64,000 bases of DNA, from assembly GCF_000002985.6 (NCBI RefSeq), contig NC_003280.10, forward strand, positions 12,024,501 through 12,088,500, written 5' to 3'. This document shows positions 38,120-47,801 of this stretch, one piece after another. Origin of the DNA: Caenorhabditis elegans (Eukaryota > Nematoda > Chromadorea > Rhabditida > Rhabditidae). Made by a program: the position numbers and the translations under genes. A model generated the notes under the pieces. The model ran no database searches, was not told where the DNA came from, and saw only the letters and a program-made list of their open reading frames with translations. Position 1 is the stretch's first letter; each line of letters starts with the position of its first letter.

Positions 38120-40566
38120 TTCTGGTAATATTCTAATTATTATTAGCTGACATAATTAATAGTATGAGAATTTTTTAAAAATGCGTAGAATTTCAAAATT
38201 ATAATTTTGACTGAAATTTTCAAGCTGAACATTTTGAAGTTTTTAGAGGGCTAAAAATTTTTTTTGAATTTTCGCCTAGCAAGATCAAACTGAATAAATT
38301 GGCTTGGAAACCTGGCATAAAAATGCTTATCGCAATATTTTTGGTCTGTAAATTTTTGATTAAATTTTCTAGGTGGAAAATATTTATAGCGCATTTTGTA
38401 TAGAATAATATTTTCTGGTTTGACTGAATTATTCTTTGCTATAAAATTTTGGCTGAAAATGTTTTTGGAAGAACTTTACTAGTAAGTTTAGACTGAAAAT
38501 TCGTAGCGAAAACATTTAATTATTTTTGGCTAAAAACTCCTGAACAAAAGTTTATAATACCAATTTTTCTGGAATTTTTCAAAGCTTATGTTTTCGACGT
38601 AATAATCTAACTTTAAACATTAAAAATTACAAAAAAATCAACAGAAAATCATATCGATTCTGAAATATAAAATCACAATCAAAAAGTTGTTTCCAGCACA
38701 CTGAAATAATTATGAAACTGCTCTCAAGAATACATTAAATTCAATGATAGCACTTATCAGTAGAGCCAGCTTATTTGGTGACTAACAAAAAACGGTGAAA
38801 ATTCCGTCACTAGGTTTGCGAAATTTTCCAAAATGTGCATGCATTTTGGACACCTAGATAGTATTTGTTTTGAGAGACCTAGGAGGGGGGAAGAACAAAT
38901 ATTGTATGTTGGGATGGTATTTAATGTGTTAGAGACCAAAATCATAAAAACAAGTAGTAAAATGGGATGGAATAGATCAAAATGTAGGAATTTAATTTTT
39001 CAATTTATTTTAAGAAATTTATCAACGGATTCGGGGAATTTTGTTCTAAAATTTAAAAAATTGACCGTTAAATTGTTAAAATTTATTATTATTAATATGA
39101 TTTATTATTATAATTAAGATTGTTAAAATAATTATAGAATTTTTCTAAACTTTTGCAAAGTTTGTCAAAAAATTACACATAGTTGATTCTCTTTTGATTT
39201 TTCGTTTTTTTTTTCTCTAAAATTATTTTTTTTTAATTGGAAAAAAACGACAAAAAATCCAATACGTAACATGGCAATCGGCGAAAAATTTTCAATTTTC
39301 CTGTAAAAATATTTAGAATGCAATACATTTTCTTCTTTGAAAAATGAAAAAAAAATCATAAAAAATCCAGAACTAAATAAAAATTTAAAACTCATATTTT
39401 GAAGAATATCTTGAAGTTAGAGTTGAAATTGAGTAACAAAAATAACTAAAAATTTGAAAAAAAATTTGAGGAAGGAGGCTTTTAATTTTTTCCTAAAATT
39501 CCTATTTGAATTTCTCCTAAATCTCCAGCTAGAAGTTATATGCCGTACTTTTTTGCTCTAAAATATAAAATAAATGAAAACGGTTTTGTAGGAACTGTTT
39601 CAAATAATTAGAGGAATTTATTAAGCTTACAAAAAAACATTTTGGCCAACTATGAACTATGTTTTGTCGCGTTTAAACGCGACAAATCATTTTTCTCAAA
39701 GAGAAAAAAATTTGCTATATTTCAAGTCAGGAAACTTTTTTTCTACTCACAATTAAACATAGCGAACCTAATATAATTTCCAAACTTTTTTTTATGGTGG
39801 TGGAATTGAAAAAAAACATTTTTCGGGTTTTTTGAAATGAATTTCGTAGCTACAAAGACGGTCATACATTCATTTGAAAGTACGGAAAATTTGCTATTTT
39901 TATAGTCAGGACACTTTTTTTTTGCACGAACATAACCAAAGCAATTTAAACAAAAAAACTATTGACTGTAAATTTTTTGGTTAGTTTTTTAAAATATATT
40001 TTGCCTTCTGAATTTGGAGCGAATTCAAAATAAAAATGGAATATCAAAATTTTAGCCAAAATTAGATTTTTCAGGGTATCTTAAATCAAAACCCCGTTAA
40101 CAATACACTATCTTTAATAACTTTAATAATATATAATCGATAAATTCCAATTCATAGCGAATTTTTAAAAAAAGCACACCGATTTATATTTAATAACCAT
40201 GTTAACATTAAAAACTTGTGAAGAACCACGTCATCGCATAAAGTATAAATACACAAATAACCCATAAATAGTATATTGTTCTGATTCATGCTCAAAGTTT
40301 GCACTGAAAAGAAAAAAAAGACCAATGAAGTACGTTGTCTATGACGTTTTTGCACGTTTTCAGACTTTATCAATTTTCCGGCAAGAAAACATGACGTAAA
40401 CATGGTGCATGTTTTATAAATAAAAGTTATTAGTTGATAAGAGAATGGAATGAACTGAGTTGTTTCTTTTTTAAGATTTTTTTTCTAGTTTTTATTCGGA
40501 ACTTATTTATATCAACTAATTGTAAAGAAAAATATTGGATGTAAAGCTGTAATATAGTATAATTTC
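38120..40566. other. Divergent promoter region of the two arrestin-domain genes
   Basis: A 2.4-kb AT-rich gap between two divergent start codons. I see no exon. A perfect 24-bp palindrome at 39663-39686 is the only marked site. Short frames (for example 38833-39117 and 39165-39395) look random. Confidence 0.55.
39663..39686. promoter_or_regulatory. Perfect 24-bp palindrome
   Basis: Two 12-base halves, tttgtcgcgttt and its exact complement aaacgcgacaaa, with no spacer. It sits about 900 bp upstream of arrestin gene B and 1.5 kb upstream of gene A. It could be a protein-binding site or the relic of a foldback; sequence alone does not say which. Confidence 0.45.
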
Positions 40567-43068
40567 ATGTCAGACTTACAAAAAATGGGAGACACCACAT
40601 TTCTCATTGAATTCGACCATCCTGCCGCTGTATACTCCCCTGGACAGAATGTAGCAGGGAAGCTAACAATCAGAAATCGAAATGCTTTAAATGCACTGGC
40701 TCTGAAAATTTGCATCCATGGAGATATTGAAACGTTGTGGAGGAAATTTGAGAATAAAGGGAGATAGTGAGTTTTGGGGACTATTTAAAATTTCAAAAAA
40801 TAGTCAAGAAAAACGAGTTTCAGTAAAAAAATTTCTCAGAAAATTCAAGTTTTCGGCCAGAGTTGTTTTTCCAGAAAAATCTGAATTTCTCAATTTGGGG
40901 TTAGGCATTTGAAGTGAGCCAATATGTAAGGTTCTGAAATGAAAGTGACGTAGAGGAAGATTACTTACTAATTTATAAGTTCTGATGACATGAAAATACA
41001 ACTAAAATCGCCAATAGAAGCTTCGTTAAAAAATATATGAAATTATTATTGCCGCTCGTTTTATGGTACATACAAAATTTAAATACTTCCGCCAGATATT
41101 CATCTCTCTCCTTTCCAAAACAGTAATCAGATTATCCACTATTTAAAGGTACATTCAAAATTTGCCGAGCTTGGCTAATTGGGCAAATTGGGCAATCTTG
41201 CCGTGCTGGGCAAACTCCGAAAAATGAGAACATTTTGATATTTCTAGAAGCGCCAAAACTACTGAATTTTTAGCACAACTTTGAACTCAACTTCATGTTA
41301 TTTTACTATAATTTTTTGAACAAAATCAACAGTTTTGGCCAAATTTGAAAAAAAAGCCTATTTGTGATGTGTGCGGCAAATTTCAAAATTTGCCGAGCGC
41401 GGCGAATTCGGCTGAACCAGTTTTTTGAAATTTGCCGCGCTCCCCTGATTTTAACCACCATATTTCTTTTCAGTGACCGACATGGTCGATGGTATCGTAG
41501 CTCTGAACATATCAACTATACTAGCAAGATAAACGTCTTGGAAGGAATCGCCCAGCCATGGAGTTCCATTGAAAACGCGGTTAGTAAATTTGAATACACT
41601 TTAATATTTACACACCACATTTAGAACAATAAAATCCCTGGCGGTGTGAACATATTTCCGTTTCTCTTCCAACTTCCTGCAAATCTACCACCGAGTTTTG
41701 AAGGGACGCATGGAAATGTTCGATATTCGGTACACGTGGAATTAGATAGGCCATGGAGGATGAATGTTGAAGCGAAGAGGGTGTTTTCTGGTGAGTTGGA
41801 AACGATTTTGATACGACCTGAAAAAGAAAAGAAATCATGATTTAATGTGAATATTTTTTGTGTCAAAATATAATATCTCGCAAATCCGCAAATTGTCTTT
41901 TTTTGCCGGAAATTTTAAATTTCGGCCAATTGCCGATCTGCCGTTTGCCGGATAACAATTTGCCGGAGAAGACGGAAACTTGAAACTGTGCCTTTTTGAA
42001 ATTTTCCCCCGTTTTTTAACGATATTCTCATAGAATTCACTGACTTTTAAAAATAGATGTAAGGCTATTCATCGGATGTGTACAATTTTTTCGTTTAAAA
42101 CTGAAATTCTGAAAGTTCCAGAAAAACTCACAACTATCGGCAAATACAGATTTTCCGGCAAATTGGGCAAATTGTCAATTTGCTATATTTGCCGGAAATT
42201 TTCAATTTCGGTAATTGCCAATTCGCTAATTTTGCCGGAAAAATCGTTTGCCGCTGAGCCCTGATTTTAACCCCGTCTGGGCTAAACTGAAGCTTGAAAT
42301 CATTAGCAATTTATCTATAAAAGCAAATCACATTTAAAATTTAATTTCGAATATTTCAGTGATTCCGGTTATCGATTTAAACTCCATTCCAAAAACAATC
42401 AATCCAATGATCGTATCTTCTTGCAAGCATTCTGGATTATTTTCTAACAAAGAGGTTAAAGTTAAGGTAACATAATTTTTTTTATTTCATGCTAATAACA
42501 AATAATGACTCAATTAACAAATTAATATTTACAGATCTCCATCCCAAAATCCGGATACATCCCAGGAGAGACCATCCAAGTATCTGCTCTAATTCAAAAT
42601 CACACGAAGAAGCCTATATATTCTATAAAAGCAAAATTGGAGCAGCACGTGCATTATCAGGCTCAACAAGAGAATTCTCATCTATTTCCAGAAGAACATT
42701 GTCATAAACATTGTGAGCATAAAACTGCTCAAACCACAATGTCGAAAGTTGAGAAGAGTTGTCACGTGGAATTTTGCTCAAATAGCCAAATAAATGTGCC
42801 ACTTGTTCTGCCGAATCAGTTGGTTCCTAGTTTTCGAACAGGAATTATTGAAGTAGACTATTGTATTATTGTGGATATCGGAGAGAATAAGAAATTGAGA
42901 TGTGAACTTCCGATTACTGTTGGAACAATTCCCATTGGAGTATTCACAAGACCAATTGCCTATTCTATTACGGAAGCTCCTCCTAAATATGAAAACTTCA
43001 GTCAAATTGTAGAAGATTCTCAGGCAAGTGCTCCACCGCCGGAATATGAAAATGAAGAACATTTTTAA
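40567..43068 (+). CDS. Arrestin domain-containing protein, gene B
   Basis: Exons 40567-40766, 41474-41579, 41625-41790, 42360-42466 and 42535-43068 give 370 aa. N-lobe from LIEFDHPAAVYSPGQNVAG, with PSFEGTHGNVRYSVHVELD and RPW; C-lobe from ISIPKSGYIPGETIQVSAL to CELPITVGTIPIG. PPKY (342-345) and PPEY (361-364) in the tail are WW-ligand motifs for NEDD4-type ligases. Introns 1-4 fall at the same positions and phases as in gene A (exon 2 is 106 nt in both), but the two last introns of gene A are absent. A His/Cys-rich insert (EEHCHKHCEHK) replaces the shorter HxHNRNDEK loop of gene A. It is a paralogue from an inverted duplication. A second ATG lies seven codons downstream (MGDTTF), so the exact start is open. 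WormBase arrd numbering not asserted. Confidence 0.93.
41160..41460. repeat. 'gccgagctcggcaaat' family repeat in arrestin gene B intron 1
   Basis: Bordered by 'tttgccgagcttggc' and 'gccgcgctcccctg', with internal 'gcgccaaaactactgaattt'. Related words recur at 41880-42260 (intron 3), 44200-44290 and 45240-45540 (zinc-finger gene), so one repeat family is concentrated in these neighbouring genes. Confidence 0.75.
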
Positions 43069-43599
43069 CATTTTTTCGTGTGTGTATATCGAATTCTCAT
43101 TTTCAGTAAATTAAATTTTTAATTTGCCGGTTTAATTACATCAGTGTAGTGCCGGCGGATTTGCTTCATGACTGCTAAGTGAGCAGATGTGCATGTGCAT
43201 TCTTTTGTTCTCTATGTCTCTGCGTACATCCGCTTCTCGCACAACGTCTCCCGTAGTTCATCGATTGCTTTAAGTATTTCATAGTAATGTATTTTCCGTT
43301 TTGAAACGTTTAATGCAATGAATGAATTTGAATTTGAGTGCTCAGTATTTCCAATTTTAGAATAAAAAAAAAGCATTTTATTTGTCCTAAGTGATAACTT
43401 GTATAAAACAATTTTGTTTCGAATACTTTCAGACAAATCCAAATTTTAATGCAACTGTATTATAAATTTTTTTGAAAAGCATTAGCTGCACGCTTCTTAT
43501 TAAGACTAATTTGAAACAACTTTTCAGATGTCCTTTTTGAGAAATTTAACTTTAAAAAATCTGTTGCCTTCTGTTGGGGATTGAATTAATTTCTTTAGA

Positions 43600-46215
43600 A
43601 TGATGTCATCAAAGTTGACTAAAGACGAAATTGAGAAGAAAATTGCTGAGCTTCAAGAATTACTTCGGGTAAGTTTTTTGAGGTTAAATATTACAAAAGA
43701 CGAGAAAAATTATCTGGCGTGTGTAACGTTTTAGAAACGGGCATGAGTAAATATTCCAAGAAGTAAAAAAAATTCCTTTGAAGGATTATATTTTAAATTA
43801 ATTTTTTTGGAGTATTTCGTACGTGCCTTGTATAGTTTTTTTGGTATGGCTTAGCAAAACATAATAATACAAATCCAACAAATAGACTATTTCGGAAAAT
43901 GGAAATGAGGTTAACATATTTAGCTTTTGAAGAAAGAATTTCTTTATTTAGTTTTTCAAGAATACTTATTCCCGGTGCAAGAAACACTTAACTTTGTGGG
44001 TATAAAAACTAGGCTAAAAATAATGATAATTTTTTCAACTTCAGACTGGTAATTATGAAACTAATAATGGACCTGAAAGATTGAAAACAATTGACATAGA
44101 AGTCGGAGAAGTAACAGAAGGAGTCAGGAAACTCAATGTAGAATGGAATGAAGATAATGAGTGAGTCAGAGTTTCTGGCAATTTCTTTTGGAAGCTGCCA
44201 GAAAAAATAGCGAAATTACAATTTGCCAGAACTGTAGCCGTTGCCTTTTTGCCGAGAATTTGTATTTTCGGCATTTGTCAAGTTGGTATTTGTGTTGTAG
44301 ACCTGCTCCAAACATATTAACCATATTAGGCCTACCTACTACTAGGAGTAATGTTTTTCTACCTAAAGCAAAAAAAAGTAGTAAGCGAAAATTCAAGCTT
44401 CGATTGAATTATCATTTCAAAAAGAAATAAATGGAAAACGTATTGTAATCGCTGAACAAACTCCAAAAAATTTGATACTTTTTGATGTTTTTTGGTGCAC
44501 CAAAACTACTAAATTCTAAACAAAAATCTGGTTTCTGAATAAGTTCCGTGTAGTGTGTCTGTTTAAGCATCAAAATAACTCAATTTTGTGCCATCTTACT
44601 AAATTTTTTTGCGACAGTATAAATAATTTTGATCAAAATTGTATTGCCAAATTTTTTGCAGGTTGCTGTTTGCTTGTCAAAAATGTATGAGTGCCTTTCA
44701 CGCTGAATCGGATTTATCGAATCACGAACAACTAACCCATTTCAACAGAAACATTCCAAGAAAAAAGTTTGTTTACCGCTCTGATTTGAGCAATTTCATA
44801 GCTCAGAATAAAACGAATCGCATAACACTATTTTCAGGTTTAAGTATTATTGTGATAAATGCAATGAACGATTTATTTATGAGCATTTATTGTATAGGCA
44901 TAAAGAAGAACACTTGCATACTGGCATAATTCCTGGCGTTGCCCTCATAGATGAATTGCGAAAAAAACACAAGATGACAAAAAGGTAACAGAAGTTATGC
45001 AGTTAGACTTTCAAATTTAACCTATATGATTTGAAAGAAGGCCTTTTAAATAGATCACTACAGAAAAAATTAGGAGCACGTTGAACGTATGATTAATGGG
45101 GTTTTTGGAAAATTTTAATTTTTTGAAAAAATATGAAACTTTTTTCGCCCCACTCTATTTTAAATTGTATTAGATAAAATTAAAATAAAAAAATCCAAAA
45201 AGCTCCCAGAATGTTTACCTACCTCTAAACCGGGGATATGCGGCAAATTTGCCGTTTGTCGAGCTCGGCAAATTTCGAAATTTGCCGTACACATCAAAAA
45301 TTTGGCAATACAATTTTGATCAAAATTATTGATTTTGACCCCAAAAATTTAGTAAAATGGCACAAAATTGAGTTATTTTGATGCTTAAGCAGACACAGTA
45401 CACGGAACCAGTACAGACACCAGATTTTTGTTTAGAATTCAGTAGTTTTGGTGCTTCAAAAAACATCAAAAAATATCAAATTTTTCGGAGTTTGTTGAGC
45501 GCGGCAAATTTGCCGAATTTGCCAAGCTCGGCAATTACGTCTGCTCTAAAGATTGGCGATGTGCCTGAAAATGTTGCTTTGTTTTCTGCTTGAAATTAAA
45601 CAGAATCCTTCTTCTAATAATTCTCCTACATTGACTGAATTTAGTGACTTTTTCAAAAAGTACCCAAACTCCTGCGACCACTGCAGCAAGAATTTTGATT
45701 GCAATCAACATTAGATAGAGCATAGGAATGAGGAGCATAAGGGATGGGAAACTGATGAAGAAGACGATGTCAAGATTGATCCAAGCTTGTAAGTTTTCTT
45801 TTTCAAAATGTGAAAATCAGAAATGTTTGTGGTTCGGCAACTTTGATATAATTGCCGATATCAATTTCAAAAACTTCTCGTAGAAAAACTGAAAGTTGCG
45901 AAAATGCCACTGTAACCGAGAAAACCTCGAAGCTTTTCTCAGCAACACTCTTTTTTACCAAGGATGCCCTCGGCACCAACAAAATAGGCCGGTGGTATTC
46001 TTTTTATTGATATGCACATAAATTTAGCGGTTCTCGGCAGAGTTCTTAATTTCCGACTAAGACTAATTCATTGCAGGTACCCTTTCATATGTGAAGACTG
46101 TGTTGGAGCAGCATTTGGCTCAATTAAATTATTGAAACGACACGAAAGAAGTTATCATGAAATAGATTGTACAAGGTACAGGGAAACATTTTCCGTTCTA
46201 TATGATTCCAGCTGA
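43600..46215 (+). CDS. C2H2 zinc-finger protein gene with an in-frame stop in exon 5
   Basis: Exons 43600-43668, 44045-44160, 44662-44766, 44838-44984, 45645-45788 and 46077-46215 join in phase at every junction, with ATG after ttctttag (likely spliced-leader site). The N-terminus is a helical leader (KDEIEKKIAELQELLR). Fingers: CQKCMSAF...H-x4-H in exon 3, CDKCNERF...H-x3-H in exon 4, CDHCSKNF...H-x4-H in exon 5, and CEDCVGAAF...H-x4-H in the last exon. In exon 5 the codon at the conserved Leu position (F-x5-L-x2-H) is TAG, at 45712-45714. Reading continues open after it, and the last finger is intact. Exon 5 is 144 nt and symmetric, so skipping it gives an intact 191-aa three-finger protein. 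It is a live gene with a cassette or poison exon, a truncated protein, or a young pseudogene. Function unknown; presumably nucleic-acid binding. Confidence 0.75.
44458..44661. repeat. Left arm of inverted repeat bracketing zinc-finger exons 3-4
   Basis: About 200 bp whose reverse complement recurs at 45285-45495 with only scattered differences. Shared words include 'caccaaaactact', 'aacaaaaatctggt', 'aagcatcaaaataactcaat' and 'gatcaaaattgtattgccaa'. The arm runs right up to the acceptor of exon 3, so the ttttttgcag site is part of the repeat. Confidence 0.88.
45285..45495. repeat. Right arm of inverted repeat bracketing zinc-finger exons 3-4
   Basis: Inverted partner of 44458-44661, lying in the intron after exon 4. 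It is flanked by 'gccgagctcggcaaatt' words of the local repeat family. The two arms enclose exons 44662-44766 and 44838-44984. Confidence 0.88.
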
Positions 46216-46249
46216 TTTCCTGATATGCGAAATTAAGAGAGAAAACTGG

Positions 46250-46520
46250 GGCTTCCGTGTAGGCGTTGAAACGCTTACCTGCCTGCCCTCAAGGAGACCG
46301 CCGCCTGCCTCTCGCCTCAATGTGCGCTTCATTCTAAATAGGTGTACTTTTTTCATATCTTAATTTTATTTTCAACTACTTACTTACTTACTTACAATGA
46401 TAGAAATGAGAAAATTTGAAATTTTCAAACTAACATCAAAATGCAGAAAAGAGGCGTGAGGCGGGCAGGTTTCGAGCAGGCGTCAGGCCCTGAAACCGCG
46501 CCTGCCTACTATGGAAGCCT
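46250..46520. repeat. GC-rich foldback after the zinc-finger gene
   Basis: Left arm gcttccgtgtaggcg with 'gcctgcctctcgcctcaa'; right arm 'gaggcgtgaggcgggcagg' with cctactatggaagc. It begins 35 bp after the stop codon and so probably lies in the 3' UTR or just beyond. 'acttacttacttactta' at about 46378 is a small tandem repeat in the loop. Confidence 0.8.
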
Positions 46521-47029
46521 TAATAAAGGCACAGTATTTAACTGTGATTCAGCAGTTTTTCACAATAAATTTTGGATATTTTAAAAACGGAAATGTTTCA
46601 AATTTCTGACTTTTGTTCCAATATTTAAAATTTGAAATTTGACAAATCTTACCTTTACAACAACAAAAAACAACGAATTTACAGCGATGAATCCGACACC
46701 GATATACATTAAATCATCAGAAGCCAAGTGGTTTAAATTATCTTTCATATGTTTGCTTTTTTTTTAAATTTATAACTAATAAATATGAACACATAAATTG
46801 GAAACGGTTTAATCGAATCTGGACTGACATTCGTTATCCGGTTTGAGCATTCAACTAGTCAACAAAAAAACGCTGTGACATCTGACGTTTCACCGATTGT
46901 ACGTAGGTGAAGACAAATGGCATAGTAACACAGAAACAGATCACCGAGACTGTGGAAAAGGTGACGCCGGTGTAGCCAATAAGGCGGTAGGCCTGAAAAT
47001 GGTAGATTTCAGGCTTCTTGTAGGCTTTC

Positions 47030-47455
47030 TAGATTAGAAGGCGTCAAAACCTACAAGACAGGCGCCTAGGAGGCCTACAAGGTAGGTGCCTAGAAGGTCA
47101 TGAAAGCCTACCAGCCAGGCGCCTACAAAGCCTACACGGCAGGCGCCTAGAAGGCCTACAAGGCAAGCGCCTAAAAAGCTTACAACGTAGGCAGCTAGAA
47201 GGCCTAGAGCGCCTACAAGACAGGCGCCTAGAAAGTCTACAAGGCAAAGACCTAGCAAGCCTACAAGGCAAGCGCCCAGCAAGCCTACAAGGCAGGCAGC
47301 TAAAAGGCCTAGAGCGCCTACAAGACAGGCGTCCAGAAAGCCTACAAGGCAAGCGCCTAAAAAGCCTACAAGGCAGGCGCTTAGAAGACCTAGAAAGCCT
47401 ATAAGGCAGGCGCCTACACGGCCTACTAGGCCTACTCGAAATAGGCCGAAATAAG
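47030..47455. repeat. Minisatellite of cctacaaggcaggcgccta type
   Basis: About 20 degenerate units of roughly 20-22 bp (variants: cctagaaggcctacaaggc, aagcctacaaggcaagcgc). Frames over it on the minus strand give Gly/Ala/Cys/Leu or Arg/Pro strings (for example 47034-47282) that are repeat translations, not proteins. Confidence 0.92.
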
Positions 47456-47666
47456 CTTGCTATGCAAATATGTTAAACAACTTTTCTCCAAAAGTATATT
47501 ATTCAATTGAAACTTTTTTAATTCGCAATTTTTTAAATCTGAAATTATACTATATTCTGGAGATTGTTAGCGACCAAAAACTTCATATGTTGTTCAGAAA
47601 ATAAGATAGAAAAGAAAATAGGAAAGTGAAAGAGAAAAACGGGAACAAAGTGTGTGTGTGTGTGTT

Positions 47667-47687
47667 GGGGGGGGGGGGGGGGGGGGG
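47667..47687 (+). repeat. Run of 21 G residues
   Basis: An uninterrupted G tract preceded by (GT)n, about 115 bp beyond the cnt-1 stop codon (the tract is on the strand opposite the cnt-1 coding strand). Such tracts form G-quadruplexes, and in C. elegans they are known to be deleted when the DOG-1/FANCJ helicase is missing. Confidence 0.95.
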
Positions 47688-47801
47688 CGTATTTACAAAC
47701 AAAGATTTATGAAGAGAAGCGATAGAAATTTGGCTGGAAATGTTGAAAAACAGGAAAAAAATTATGGCGGGGGGAAAATTGTCGGCGAAGAAAAAACAAA
47801 T

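Larger units (their letters stand above)
46521..47801. other. Intergenic region between the zinc-finger gene and cnt-1
   Basis: No exon seen. It contains the GGCCTACAAGG minisatellite and the G-run described separately. The rest (46520-47030 and 47455-47640) is plain AT-rich sequence; a short minus-strand-like stretch at 46860-46990 has mildly coding composition but no frame I trust. Confidence 0.5.

Noticed and set aside
47034..47352. Two minus-strand frames rich in Gly/Ala/Cys/Leu or Arg/Pro
   Set aside because: They are translations of the GCCTACAAGGC minisatellite in two frames.
47034..47455. CRISPR-like repeat array
   Set aside because: Units are degenerate and contiguous without unique spacers, and the genome is eukaryotic.
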